This document shows positions 12,701 through 27,700 of a stretch of DNA of 64,000 bases, piece by piece (positions within the stretch are counted from its first letter, which is position 1; each line of letters starts with the position of its first letter). The DNA comes from an uncultured Cellvibrio sp. (GTDB lineage Bacteria > Pseudomonadota > Gammaproteobacteria > Pseudomonadales > Cellvibrionaceae): positions 96,639 to 160,638 of the forward strand of contig CALFXJ010000038.1 of assembly GCA_937958105.1 (NCBI GenBank), read 5' to 3'. The translations under genes were made by a program, and so were the position numbers. The notes below the pieces were generated by a model. It saw only the letters and a list, made by a program, of their open reading frames with translations. It made no database searches and was not told the DNA's origin.

Positions 12701-15700
12701 CAAATAGCGTCCCATGGAGATCATACGCACAGTCCCAGTATTCACTTCACCGTGATATAGAACTTCCGAGCTATTCGCAAAAGACAGTAGTCGGTTACTA
12801 TTGGTTGCCACGTACCAGCGGCCACCAGATCTGATCATGGTACGGGCATCTTCAAGTATGACTTCACTAGACGGTTCGGTTTGCCATTGACTATTGATAG
12901 CGATAGCGGAGCCGCTGCGGAGCACCATAAAGCCATCTTTATAGGCGTTTACATCTAATGCGGACTCATCATCGACGTAAAGAGCTTGGCCGGTAGCTGA
13001 GCCATCTCGAATTGGTGTTGCACTAATCCAGTTGCCACTGACCTCAAATCCTTGCAGGCGACCATCAACAATCGCAAGCAGTTTCTCACCATTCAACGCA
13101 ACATCCGAAACTTCTCCAGCCAACGGGTAGAAGCTCAGCGCCATAAAGTTCTCCGCCGGATCAACTATCATTAAACCTTGATCTCGGAGTGCAACCAGAA
13201 GCCGATCCCCCACACGAGTCATTGCTGTGATATCTGCGTCAAGTGTGGTGAGCAGCTGGCCTTCCTGGTTACGCAGGTTACGTCCCTCGGCAAGCCATGC
13301 AACCGATACATCCGGCAACATAACTGAAAAGGTCTTTCCGGAATTCAGGTCTGATAACTTGAGTCCCGCAAGGACTTGAACAGGATAAGTAACACTTTCT
13401 ACATTTCCGTTTCCATCAGAAATGGTCGCAACAACAGTAAAGCCTGTAATACTTTCTGGAACCAGCATCTCCAGCAATGTACTCCCCGAGGCCAGTAAGT
13501 CGCCACCAGCGCCCCAGATCTCTATGCGGCTTTGATATTGCTCCAGATCGTTCGCATCCATGCGGTATTGGACAGTACTACCGGAAAACACTGTGTCACT
13601 TACACCAGTAAGCACTGGTTTTGGTACTTGCAGCTGAGGGTAGACCTGTAACGAAATTTCACGATCAGCGTAATGATATTCGCTACCAAAGTAACCACGG
13701 ACTCTGAGAAAATAAGTATCTTTTGCTGCGACGGTGGGAACTCGTATATCAAGCAGCCCTTCTGCCCCTCTCATCAGTACACGGCTAATGATATTACGAT
13801 CAAAATCCATCAAGGAAATATCAGCATAGCGAAGGGTATCGCCCACGGCATTCTGAGCGGAGTAGCGAACCGACAGGCGTTTACCCGCATCAATGGCAAT
13901 ATTATTGATGGGGGACAGAATAGTTACTGATGATGTCTCACTGTTATTGGGAACAACAGTCGTAGACCCGACCACGGCCTCTATTTCGTCAGCATGCAAT
14001 GCCCACGTAAATATACCCTCCTCTGCGGGCAAGGTAATCCACTGGTATGCACTCACGGAGCCTAAAGCTAATGAGCCAGATTGATTATCTGTAACAACAC
14101 TGAGGTTACCGATAACAGCGGATGCTTGTGCATGAGCAGTTAATGGAACCTGAGCACCAGTGGCGTGCGTAGTAGCCGTTGCCAAGGGTACATTTACATC
14201 GGCTATAGGCGTCCTGTCCACAACAACAGTTGATGCTGTTTCACTGGTATGTGATCTCGCTACTATCGTTACCTCATCCCCTTTCAACTGGTCACGAGCT
14301 ACCACCAGATACCGATGGCCCTCTCTATCTTCACGCCGCGCAGGTATAAGGTCACGAGACGTGGTCTCGAGATGAATAAACAAATCACCTATAGGGTCAG
14401 TCAAAGAATCGATTGTGAATTGCACCACGTGAGGCAATGGCTCTATTCCTACAGCTATCTGAATTTCGTCAGATACGGGTTTGATATTGCGTGACCAAAC
14501 TGAGGTATTGCCGTCCGCCATTACATCGAAATAAATCTTTCCGGGAGCTACCACTAACTCACGGGACGACGTCGGGAAAACAGCAACAATATTGTCATTT
14601 TCTATCGCAAGCCATTGCGGACCATCAGCGTGGTTAATCCTGACCCACAGCAATTCATCATCACTGATAACGCGTTCGATGGCACCAGGCAGCATCGAAG
14701 ATGAAATATTGGCCAGTGCACCATCAGGCAGCATTTCATAATGCGTCAGCAATTCGTCTTGCCAGGTAAAGATTTCATCACCAAGCACCAGGAAATTATC
14801 CTGATCGGGCAATGCAACAAAGTGACTCTGCTCTATAAAGGGCAGCTCCTCTACAGCGATCTCAAATTGATACAACCCTGCATCACTCAGACCATACATC
14901 ACGTTGCCGCTTATCTGATATGCATGTATCGGTTCTAGCACGGTGTGACCAAGCACCGGTACCAAAGTCTGCTCAACCATTGTTTCCGCCGACAAAGCGT
15001 TGCCGTACCGCAGCCAGACGGTTTCGCCACTTACGCCCAAGAATTCACCAGTTGTCGCCCAGATGTCTGAGACACCAGCCAAACCAGTTCCAGTCAGTGG
15101 GTATCGCTTAATGTATTCATCACCATTCTGACGAATCTGCATGAACAAAGCCGTTCCGCTGTATTCCAGAGCGATGATCTCACCTTGTGCGGCAGAATCA
15201 ACAACACGAGAACCCGCCACCAAGCGGTATCCCCCAGAACGATTGTTGAACGCCACCAGCAGCTCTTCCTCCCTGCCTGCTCCTGGAATCGCGAGCGCTT
15301 TAAACAATAACTCATTACTGTTAAGCCCTTTTAAGTATTCAACAGCTGGAGCATCGCTAAAGAATGGCTTCTTGGTCAGTTGATGTACTCGCGTTTTTTC
15401 ATGTCCCGATTTATCTTTCAACAGGGTTTCAACGTTGGTTGATTCACCTTCACCGGACACTATGGCAATCAATGTGGAGTTAAGAGCAGAACTCGCAATG
15501 ACACTAGCTCCTGCAGGGTCCTTCACAACGACTTGTGAATCAGCGGAGTAATCCATCATAGAAGCCGGAACAGCTGTAGTAACCCACAATGCAGAGCCAC
15601 CCAGAATGCTAGTTTCCGGTATCAGACGTGTCTGAACCTCCTCATCAATACCCTCATCGTTAACAACATTGAGGAACTTATATGCTTTCAAATTAGCTTT

Positions 15701-18700
15701 TTGCAGACGAGCCAGAACGACAACATTTTCGTCAACTGCAGGAAGGTCAAGCGTGACAAACTGCCGCTCTGCTCCATCTACATCTCGTGTCAACTCAGCA
15801 CTGGCGGTGTCGGCCTCCACACCGCCAATATCCAGGAACAGCTCAGCATCTATTACGTTTCGCAATAGAACTTCAAAACGAACTGATTCACCTTCCTGGA
15901 AGCTGGAACCATTTGCAGGTGAGAGAATTTCGACTTTCGGGGCGCCGGCCTCTGCATCATAAGGATATAAAGTCACTGTCTGAACAGGGCTGATATTGCC
16001 ATTAGGATCAGTAGCGCGTGCCGCTACCGTAATGCCGTGCTCAATATCGTCGACGGTAGCTTCAAAACTGAAACGAGTTGGATCGCTAAGCTCCTGCCAA
16101 ACACCACCGTTATAGCTAACTTCGACTGTTTCGATGCCATATTTATCGAAGGCTTTAAGGATGACGTCTGTACGATCGCCAATTGCAACAAAGTCTCCAT
16201 TAGCTGGCGAGACGATCTCCAATGATGGAGGAGTTCTATCCAGATATAAGGTGTAGCTTTCGTTAAAGACTTTGGTGTATCCAAAACCATAGGTTACCTG
16301 AAGCAACGTGTTCATCTGTACAGGGGCAACAGGCGCATCAGCAGGAATAATGTCACGTATCTTGGGATTAACGAATGAAGCAAATACATGTCCCGTTACC
16401 GGGTTGTATTTATCTGATGCGTCTATCGTGCCTTGCTTGATCTTGTCAACACTTATCACAGTCTGCCCGACCATGTCGATATCGCCGCTCAGTGTGAAAT
16501 GCATTTCAGCACGAACCGACTCTTCCGGTTCCGCAGGATTAGTGTGGAAAGATTCAAGTTCTATAACGGGATCACGCAAAGATGCACGGAAGGTTTGAAT
16601 AGCAACCGGTGAGTTGTTTCCATCACGCGCTTCAACCAAGACCTCCATGTAAACATGGTGTTCTAATGCATCGAATGTGAATACATTCTCCCTGCCCGGC
16701 TGCAGCCAGCCGGTCTCCGGCGCTCCGAATGCGGTAGCGATTCGGTAGCGATAGTTAATTGCCGAGGCCGCAGTGTAATTATCAATTGCACTTAACATGA
16801 ACCGATGCGACCTGCCCTTGGTCAGCTGCATAGCTTCGTTGACGTCAATCCCGTCGGTTAATCGGACTAAACGCAGGTTACGCGGTGCAAGTGTGTCAGG
16901 TGCGGTAAGGTTAGCACTATAGCGTCCCGCCTCCGTCAGTGAACCGCCCAAGGCCAGATTACCAGCCGAGTCCGCTATCCCGTTAATTACTATGCGATAG
17001 GTTGCGTTTGCATCCAGCAGCTGTCCAGGCAACAGGCGTAAGCTGATGGATTGAGCGGCGATATTCACCAGTTCAAAACGATTTGAAATATCTACATCAG
17101 AACTATCAGTGTAGTCCTTGAACTGCTTGATGACCTGATAGCCTTCTGCACTGACAGGTTCATCAAATGTCAGACGCAAAGGCTCCGACATGGTCAATGC
17201 CTTGTGACCACTCGAGCCTGACAATAAAACAGGTGCAGTATCATCAACCCCCGTTAATAAAAGTTGCTGTGGAGCAAATACCGTCTCTTCTGTTTCTTTG
17301 CGAATAATTACTAACTGATATTTTCTTCCCGCAATAACCTTAGGTGAGTTGTCAATAAACAGCTGCCCACCTTGCACGCGATGACGTACCAGATTAGAGC
17401 TATCGGGGATGAATCCCTGGTCATATGGAACAAGATGGACGGCTAGATTACCCTGCAGGCCCAGCCCTTGAACTGTAATACGATTATTACCACTGTCACT
17501 GAGTGCTTTTTCACCACCTTTAACGTTATTGGTAGTAATGTCCGCAATTTCTATAGCTTGTGCGACCAGCACTGCTGCTGGCATAGATGCCACTTGAGCA
17601 TTGTCTTGTTGAGATACCCGCAGTGTCTTCACACCAGGCGTAGCAAAGACCGCAGAGAATGTCATCTCCGTTCCAGCGGTATTAACAGAATACTGATCCG
17701 CTGAAAGAACAGCCTCACCGAGCTCCACCTTATCGGCGTTTTGCAGTTGATATCCTTGAACCTTAAATTGGGTAACACGGTCCGTTATTGCATTACCTGG
17801 TATCACTGACAGTGTACGGATAGGCGATAGACCAAATAAAGGCTCTGCAGAAACAGACCAAGGAAGATCAATATCTACCATCGCACCGTCAATATGATTA
17901 CGAGGCTGATTAAAAAGAGCAATTCGATAATTCGCACTTGGCCTATAGCTATTTCCGTATACCTGAAATTGGAGCTGGTCGCCCACCAGTGCAGTACTTC
18001 CATTCAGCACGACTGAAGATGCTTCCTCCACAACTTCCAGGAGTACGTCTCTCCAATTGTCAGATGCACCAGCCACACGGCCTGCCAGCATAGCTGCCTC
18101 AGCCCCGATGTGGTTTGGCTGAACATTCCACAGGTTGTTAAACGGTAAACGTGTATTGAAGTAACGGTTATTCATCCGCCACTCCAACAAGTCATCATGA
18201 GACGTTATTTGCTGAAGATTATTGATACCTGTAGCACGGATATCGCTAAGTAGTTTCAGATTGAGTTGTTGCCCGTTTTGATTTACATCGTACACGCTCA
18301 ACCGCTGTGCTGACCTGGTCAGCACAGTCAACAGTTCACCGTTCAGAACTGCTTCGTCCTGATTAAGTAGAGCTTTCCCAATAACAGCGTTGCCGCCACG
18401 CTTCAGTACAGGCGCATTCAACAATTCAACTTCGGTCGCTGAACGAAGAAGTAATCGCTGTTCACTGACAGCAATGGATTTAGGTGCTATCAGAGAGTGC
18501 TCAAATACCTGCGTGACCAATTCCAGCTCATCATAACGGCGGAACTCAACACGGTCGTCATAAAGGCCCCACAACCCCTCCTGGTCATACCCAACATCAA
18601 GCAGAGTGGTTGACAACTGAGTCTCATGGACGTTATTGCCCCGAACAGCAGAGCTATAAAGCGTGTTGTTAGTAACTGATACCCAATTATCACCAGCAAT

Positions 18701-21700
18701 GTGTACATCGGTTAGAGCAATCCCTGAAGGATTATCGAATCGATTGATTAACTGAGGAGCATAAACATTCTGTATATCGTAGAAGTAAATAACAGGTTTC
18801 GTTTCATTAACCATCAAGGCTAAATAGCGATCACTGATAGCTGCAGCAATAATCGAGCTTGTCATCGCACCGCGCGACAGCAGCAAGGGGACCTGACTTT
18901 CCATTGTTCCGTAAAGAGCCCAGTTAGCTGCCCCACTGGAATATGCACCAACAGTTAAGAGCAAATCTCCGTGACGTTTGAAGGTAATGACATCGGCAAG
19001 CTGTTCGCTAGCGCCTAGTTCAATGTATATATCGGTGTTATCAAATCCATCTACAGTAGTATCAAGATTACTTACAGTGATGGTTAACCGGCCGAGGGTA
19101 TTGTCAGGAACTCGGAAGCTGATTACATCAGGATCTTCCATGCGTAGACCAAGCGGGGCTTTGTCATTGACATAAACACGTGTAGCTGCACTGAACCCAC
19201 GGCCCTGAATAGCGATCGTATCGCCTGAGTTGAATAGATACCGATGAGCATTTGTATCTATTGTGCCTGACAGGGAATTGAATTTACCGATACGGTCGAT
19301 TACTGGATCGGCAACATAGGTGAAGGCAGCATGCCGGCTGTGGCTCAGCTGACCGTTCACGACTTTTAAACCGACAACATAATTGTCATTTGGCGACGCG
19401 GCTAATGCTGGCAAGCGGAAGCGCATCTCCTGATCACTTACTACTTCTATATTCTCAATCGCAACATCACCGATCTCCACTTGCGAATAACTGGAGAAAT
19501 TCTCACCGTATATTCTTACGTATTCTCCGCCACGCCAACTTGCAAAACGAGGCTGAACGTCGGCTATCTCTGGCTGCCTATACGTGGATGCAACAAAACG
19601 GAAGCTATAATCAGAACCCAGCGATTTGCCATGGAGATCACGTATCGCTCCAGCTACAGTGACGCGGTAGCGGCGGCCATCAATTAAAGGGGCAACAGGG
19701 CGGAAAACGATTTTAGATCCAATATTATTAACTTGAGAGCTGATATTTCCAGCAATTTTTGCACCATCCAGAACAACGGTTAACAGCTCATCTTTGTTTG
19801 CTTGAAGCTGTTCCCCATCCAACAATCGATTAAATTGAATCTCAATCGCAACATCAGATGGTATTGTTGATTCAGCATCTGGAGTGTGGCTGACAATTAC
19901 CAACTGATCATTAACGATGGTATTTAACCGACCGCCGATGTGATTGATACTGCTGGCGTCTTCAACGGGGTTCTCAATAGGCAGATCATTCAGGTAAGCA
20001 AACGTAGAGCCTGCATAAAGCGCCCGAGAGTGGAACGCCACGTTCACAACATCGCCTATAACAGAGAAATAGTTTTTCAGTGTTATGGGTGCCTTATAGC
20101 GACCCTCCATCCATGGGGAAATGTCGTAAAGTTGCAGATCCCCCTGTCCTGCTGCTACATAGAGAGTTTGTCCCTGCAAGATCATTTGACCTGCATAGAT
20201 GTCGCCATTGCGAACGAGATAAGCCAGATTAAGTGATGCTACTGGCGTAGCTCCGCCACTGCTGTTCTCTTGATATAGAACAACTGAGCCGGCAGTTCCG
20301 CTGGAAACAAGAATTAGGTTATTTTTTACCAGAATATTCCTGGGTTTAAATCGATTGCCACCCTCGTCAATTGTCTCAAAGTCACGAACAATGCGGTATT
20401 CCCCTGACATTAACTCAACTTCCACGATGCGACGTGAATCAGTCAACGAAATCCACAGGCTGTCACCGACCACATCGATAGCATGCGGCGTAGCTTTCAA
20501 GAGCAAACGATCAATGACTGCCAGTCTGCGCAGTTCCCTTCGATCTGTCAGTTGATAGATCGAAACGCCATCAACACTTGATACATACAAAAGCCCATCA
20601 CGTGCGACCAGATCGCGAACCTGTCCTGCCAATGTAACTTCATTGATCAGTAAAGGATCTGCGGCCAGAGTAATATCGAAATGATAGAGACGATCTGAAC
20701 CGACGGCGAACAGATCATTATTCATAGCCTCCAGAGCGACAAATCCTTGCGCTCCCAGACCACCAGTTACATCAAAATGGTAGGGTCTCGTTACGTTAGA
20801 GAATTCCTTTTCCAAGATAACCGGGCGCACAGGGTCAGAAACATCTGCCGCAATCAATCGAGCCACATTAGAGCGTAATCGTTTAGCTAATCGCCCTTCT
20901 CGATTAATAACCTCATACTCTCCACCGGTAACTGTATAAAGGATTTGATCACGTAAGAGCACCGCAGAAATAGGGCTTGGCTTATCTGAAGCAAGATCTA
21001 CCGACCCGGTTTCCCGGCCAGCATAGAAGTAATCGATTGGAGATACCGCAGATTCGCCTGCGAACTGGAGGCTCTCAATCTTAATTTGTGCATATCCAAA
21101 CGGATTTGCAGGCGCTCTCACCTGGATATGGTTGCCACTGATGACGCGCAAATCACCCGCCACTTTGCCGCCTATGGTGACTCTCATACCGTGGTTGAAA
21201 CCGCGGCCATAGATATCAATAACATTTCCGCCTTGTGGAGGACCACGCAATGGATTTGCATCCTCGATCACTACGCGAGGTAAAACGACAATAGCTCCAT
21301 GTTTGATATACGAAAGATCACCTTTCGTAATGCGTACCGGTAATGCGGCCACATTGCTGCTCAGGAAGAGCTTGGGAACCTTGATTTCTATTTCACCATC
21401 GGATACTGATGTAATAGCAGCAGGTGGAACAACTGTTTCGCCAATAGATAGCTGTATCGCCCCAGAATCGCTGCCAAATCCTATTCCCTTAATAACCGCA
21501 TGCTCGCTACCGTCCCCGTGGAAGTAATGGCCGCCGACACTTGTATCAGTTTTACGCACTACATCTGTTATTAAAGGGTTAATGCCATCACCCAAGTCAT
21601 AGACTGCACCAGCCGGAGCAATTAATGCCTCGCCTGTAACCGCCCTTAGATCTTGAGTAACTACTACCTGCAATTTGTTACCGGGGATATTCTGACCATT

Positions 21701-24700
21701 GAGTTTTACATCGATATATCCTCCCGCAAACGTGTTAGTTCCTTCCAGTATTAAATTGCCGGTATCGAGCGGTTCCCCATTGCCATCGATAACAAGAACC
21801 GCTTGGGACAGATGATCCTGATTTGTGTTGATGAGATTGTTAAGCTGGATACGAATAACACTATTAAGACCTAAACGGGTTCCTGCAGCCGGTGTTATGC
21901 TGCTGACGGTTAATCCCGGGCTGCGGCTGTCAACAACACCGCCACGATTGGAAACGAATACTCCCCCGTTATTAGCAATCAACTCAGCACCTGACCGATC
22001 TATCGCATCCCAATAGGCGGCAGAAAATGATCCATTCGCCTGCTGCTGATAAACGATTCTCTCTAAGCCAGCTGTAACAGTGATCTGCCCATGTTGCACC
22101 AACATGGAAGCGTTTGAATCAGAGGTCGAACCACGCTCCAACAGTTGAATGGAGTAGCTGTTTTTGTTAGGTAAATCATCAAATATAGCAAGATGTAATC
22201 TATCTCCGCGTTTCAGCAGCACATAGAGCTTTTGATCATGCCATTTAACATCTAATGGTTGTCCCTGTAGTTCTTCACCGCTGAAAATTATTGGGTTATA
22301 ACCCAGCGGGGGGTTTAACTCGTCATTGGACAAGTCAAAGAATCGAATAAAACCGCTGCCGAAATCATCCATATAAGAAGCGGCAAGCATATTGCCAACA
22401 GGGTCATATGTAACATCTGTAACTCGGTGCCCAGGTGCAGGATAGCTCGTGAGTCTCAGCGGTTGTCGAGGATCCTTGACATCAACAACCAATAAACCTT
22501 CCTGTGTAGCCGCAAGATAAGCCGTATTACCAACAACTTCTACGCCGGTAACAGGTGCGTTCGTTCTGAGCTGGCTGAGTCGAATTGGGTTTTCCCAGAT
22601 GCTGATATCAAATATCTCAAAACCATAGGGCATTAAGAAACGATTGGTGCTCGTCGGGGCAGCACCAGCTCTTACACCCACATACATAACATCGTCGACA
22701 ATATCTGCACCGCCAATCACATGCGGGGGATAATTAGGCAATCCCGCTGAACGGCCTTCCGGTAACGTATATGAAATATTGCCTACATATATCTCTTGCC
22801 CATTTACCAACAAGTAAATTCTGTATAGCTGTGGAGTGTTGACTGTGGGTAAACGGAAAGTGAACTCCTTAAGAGTTACCACATCATCTTTTAAGTCAAC
22901 AACAGTTACGCCGTCATCGTTACGTAAAGTATGAATGACGTCATCTCCTGACCTCATTATTACTTTTGCGCCTGGCAGGATGACTTCGTGAGAGGAGGAG
23001 ATGCGCACCAGATGCCCGCCTCTTAAGTCGGCGGTCTGTGGCTCAACTCTGAAGCTGGCTTGGCTTAATTCCTCACCAGTAACCAAGGCTCCAAGGAATT
23101 CAGCCTCCAGTTGATTGTCCTGTAGCTTGATGTGATGCTGGCCTGCTGCAAGCGGATACATGGCTAACGCCGCTGCTGGAATTTCTATTGTGTACTCATC
23201 TATAAAGTTATAAGACACCGGATACTGATCAACAAATAGCTTGAGATCTGAGGTATCGCGGAAGCCTTCGCCAATTATTCGAACGGGCTTTTGATCATCA
23301 CGGTGGTACGCTCCGTTCTCAATTCGATGAATCACAGGTTGTTGTGCTAGCTCGTGAGCCTGCGTAAAGCGATGGACGTATTTTGCCCATTGGCCAGTAC
23401 CACGCAGATTACGTGCCCCATCGATATTAACTTCGTAGGTAATTCCACCTTCACGCCTGAATTCAATAGCAAAGGTTTCGGCTGCGCCATTTTCCATAGT
23501 TTCCGCGGAAACACTGGCTGAGACCTCAGCGCCGTTATCCGTTCGCCGGACTGTAACAACCCCAGGCTGCTGTAATGAGGTGAGCGCCATAGGCTCGTTA
23601 AAAGTCACCGTGTAAGGGCGATTGGAAACAAGGAAACCATCTTCCTTAACGTTACTCGCCACCACCATGGAAGCAGGCAGTTGCAGCGTGCGCAACCCGC
23701 TAGGCCCTCCTGCCGCAACTAAACGATCCTTGAAATAGTCCAGCGCTTCTATTTTTTCACTGTTACCTGCTGAAATTACAATGGGTTCAAGTGGATCTGA
23801 TATATCAGCCACTACCACACCGGATTCTGCAGCAATAAATAAAAGATTACCCATCACTCTGAGACGAACAGCACTGCCAGCGGTGGCTTGCAGTTTGTCA
23901 TCCACAGCGATATGCGCCTTTAGTTCTGGGCGATCTGTGTTGAAGATTTCTACACCATCTTTACCCAGCGCAAAAATCAAATATTTACCATAGGCTGCTA
24001 CGTCAAAGACCGTATTGCGAGTCTGATAAGTGCGAGTTAGATAAGGATCGAAGACATTAACAGCTGTTAATTGATCTTCATGGCCATTTTGAAGCTTGGT
24101 CGCATTTGAATCCTTTGTATATGGGCATGGACTCCATTTAATGCCCTGCGAGTTGCTGTTGGAATACAACCAACCGTAATGATAATGAAGTACCGAGCCT
24201 CCACCGAGGGATTTAATACTTCCCATAAAGACGGGGTCGAATGGGTCCGTCAAGTTGCTGTTGACAACACTTAAGCCGACACCAGGCCCGGGAGCGTTTG
24301 TACATGGCTCGTCCGGGGCGTCGGCATCAACATCACTAAATGTACTACCAAACAGCGCATAGTCTTGTTGAGCAATATCCTGGACCATGCCTCGACCAAC
24401 CAGCGCTTCGCTGGTTACCTGTAGCCCATTTTGCTCATCCAGATTGAGACGGGACACCCCGCCATGTCCGTTGGCAACATATAAGCGCTTACGCCAGACC
24501 CCCTCTTCCAGCTCCTGAGACGCCTGAAGTCGAATAGAGTCGACAGATAACGGCAGATAGGTTCCCTGTAGCCGCGCCAGATCGGCTTTCTCGGTTTCCG
24601 TCAGCTGGGGTTGATCAATTAGAACTTCATTCTCGAGCTGCTTGCTTGCCAGCTTCTGTAAGGTCATGTACCGCTTTATTTCTACCGCCCCTTCGCTGCC

Positions 24701-27700
24701 GCTAGGTAAGGATCCCACGCCTCCAACCAGTATAGGACCGCGAGCCTCCTGAACATCGAAACTCAATGCACGCCAGGATTCAGGAACGGACGCACCTGGG
24801 GATTCTTCCAAAAGCTGTTTTTTACTAAAGCCCTGATGGAAATAACCTGCTGCTGTGAGCGCAACCCCCGTTTGCTGATCAACAATTACATCCACAGGAT
24901 TGGCGCGCGAAGCCTGGACAGTTGCCAGCTGCTGAATACCGTAACCAAAACCTTTCAGCCCTGATAGTTCGGTTGTACGACCGTATCGATCTTTCGCCTG
25001 CACGCTTTTCTGACCTGGAGTTCCTCGAGGAGATACAAATGTCAGCTTGTTGCTGGACAGAACTTCAATTTCATAAACAGTACTGGAACCAACACTGATT
25101 GTAGGACCATTTATTACCGTGTTACCCGGCTCAAAGCCCTCACCATGTACTGTGATCACTGTACCGCCGGACATTGGTCCCCATCGTGGCTCTATTGACG
25201 AGAAGACGATCGGAGCATCAACTTGTAACGCACCGTATAGCGTGACCGCCTCACTAACACCATCGAACTCTACATGCGCTAGCAAGTCATACAGCCCAGC
25301 GGCTGCTATGGCAGGAACTTGAGCTTTTACAATACCGATACGGCTGTCGTCCTGACTGCGCTCAACTGAGGTTACGGTCAAAGGTTTTGAGCCCAAAAAG
25401 AGCTTGATCTTTTCCTTGACCACAGGAATACCGATCATTGAGACCGTAATGGAAGCCGGCTGACCTGACGGTATCCGGCGAGGCATAACCGCATTAATAC
25501 GGGGCGATTCCGGCCGCAGGCCACGATAGACCAAATCGATATGTTGCTCGGACTGCAGTTTGAAAAGCGTCAGATGGTTTGAACCTTCTAAAGGTTTCAC
25601 CGCGGTAAGCCCAGCCTCTATAACAATTTTTATCTGATCACCAGCACTTGACAGTAAAGGTTCTTCAAAAGTTATAAGAGCATCGTTATTAACAATTTTT
25701 ACATTGGTCTTTAATAACTGTCCTGAGGAATTCAGAGCATAAAAGTATTGCTCGTTATTTGGTGTAAGATCGATGGCCTTATTGAACCGCAGTCTAACGG
25801 TAAGGGTACCATCGGCGTTGCGATCAAGAATTCTATTGCTCGGATCAATACTGTGCAGTTTCAACACAATATCAGGAGTCTCCTGGATTACACTTCCTCC
25901 CGTACTGTTGCTACCGCCTCCTATAGCTGAATAAGCTGTCGCCTCAACAACTTGCACAAAACTGTTTCCGTAGTTCTCAAACCCACCCATTCGCATCGGT
26001 TTCGATGGATCTGTTACGTCAACGGTCAGAATGCCACGAGATCCCAACGCCACATACGCAGTATTTCCATTGACAGCAATGTCATAGACATAACCGATAT
26101 TGTTTACACGTGAAATAACTCTCGGATTTTCAACATCCTCTATATCAATAATTACGAGACCGGCATCACCAGCAGCAAGATAGGCAAGTTGGCCAACGAC
26201 GGTAACGTGAGAAGCTGGGATGTCGAGCGAGCCACGCAATCTCAAGCCATACTCCGGGTGTCGCTCAATCAACTGGAAACCACCGCTGTTGTGTGTTTCC
26301 TTCTCCTGCAGTTTAAAGGTTTTAAAGTTGTATTCGCCCCCTACTACAGCATAAACGGCATTCTGACCCACAACCGGTGGAACACGATCTACATCCAATG
26401 CTTTCTTATTGCCCGGTAAGGCTATCGAATCGGTTAAGTATGTTTTTGTATGAAGATAAGTATCTACCACACCCAATCCGCGCTCAGCCAACGCCACCAG
26501 CGCTTGGTTGTTGTCGACGATCACCCCCTTGGCATAGCTGGCATCAAGTGGTAATGATTTGACGAGAGTCGAGCGAGTTACGTCTTCACTGTCTATTGCC
26601 AGAATAAATAAGTGTGCATCACTCGGTGGTGTACCCAGGCGCGCTGCGCTTACGAACAAGCGATCCTGATTATTCTCAAAATAGGAATCTACACCCAGAG
26701 CTGCATAACCGTTTGGCAGGCGGATGCGAGTGAGAACGCGATCATCCTCTCCATCACCGTTACAATCTACTTTTCGCAGAAGGTCGTCTGGATTGCTTAC
26801 ACATTCTGTATTTGCAGTCAGGGTGGAGGAGTCAATGCTATATATGACAATACCACCTGAACCTGCAGCAGCAATGAGATAGGTACCTGTAGGATCAACC
26901 GTTATGTCATAAAAGGTTTCGTTCTCACCTTCAATATTAGCTTTAACAGGTTGCAGATATTCAAACGACTCATTAGCCGTTGCGCTTTGACCATTGTCCA
27001 GGTCAACACGTACATTCTTGGGACCAAGCTGTCCGGGAGGAGTAACAAATTCCAGCTTTTCCGGACTAATAACCTTCGTGCTCTCAGCCGTAACTAAGGT
27101 GTCCCCTACGTAAATCCGGGTACGTTGGGCACCGCCAACAAACCCTCTTCCCGTTAAAGTGACACGTGTTCCACCATTGACACTACCGGCTGTCGGATGA
27201 AGCCCTACCAGTACCAACGGCTCAACGTATTGGACCGCACCAATTCGACTTGCCCGTCGTCCATCAGCTTCAACAACGGTCAAAGTAGCAGCTCCGGGAT
27301 ACAGAGCTGGTGCACTTATTGTGTATTGAGTCTGGTTATCCTCTAAAGCAACTTCGTTGATAACTGTGGCCGCTTCACCGGATACAAGAAAGCTTGGCGC
27401 AGTAGCGTTGTCCAGCACCACATGAAGTTCACCTCCATCAACCGTAATAGAAGATGGTGTAACTGCTTTAATGTCGATAGCTGGTCGAGAACCTTGAGCA
27501 GTGGTGAAATATATCTTGTGAGCCATTAAGCCTTCCGAGCGACGGCTGCCCAGCTCTGGCTTTAACTCTATGCGATATCGACTGTTGGGTAATAAGATAT
27601 CAGCCGGCGTAATTTCAATTATTCGGTTGTCAGCAGCACTAAGAGCGGCCTCAAATTCCGTAGCAACACCTTCTGTTGTGCCGTTATCTCGGATCAAAGA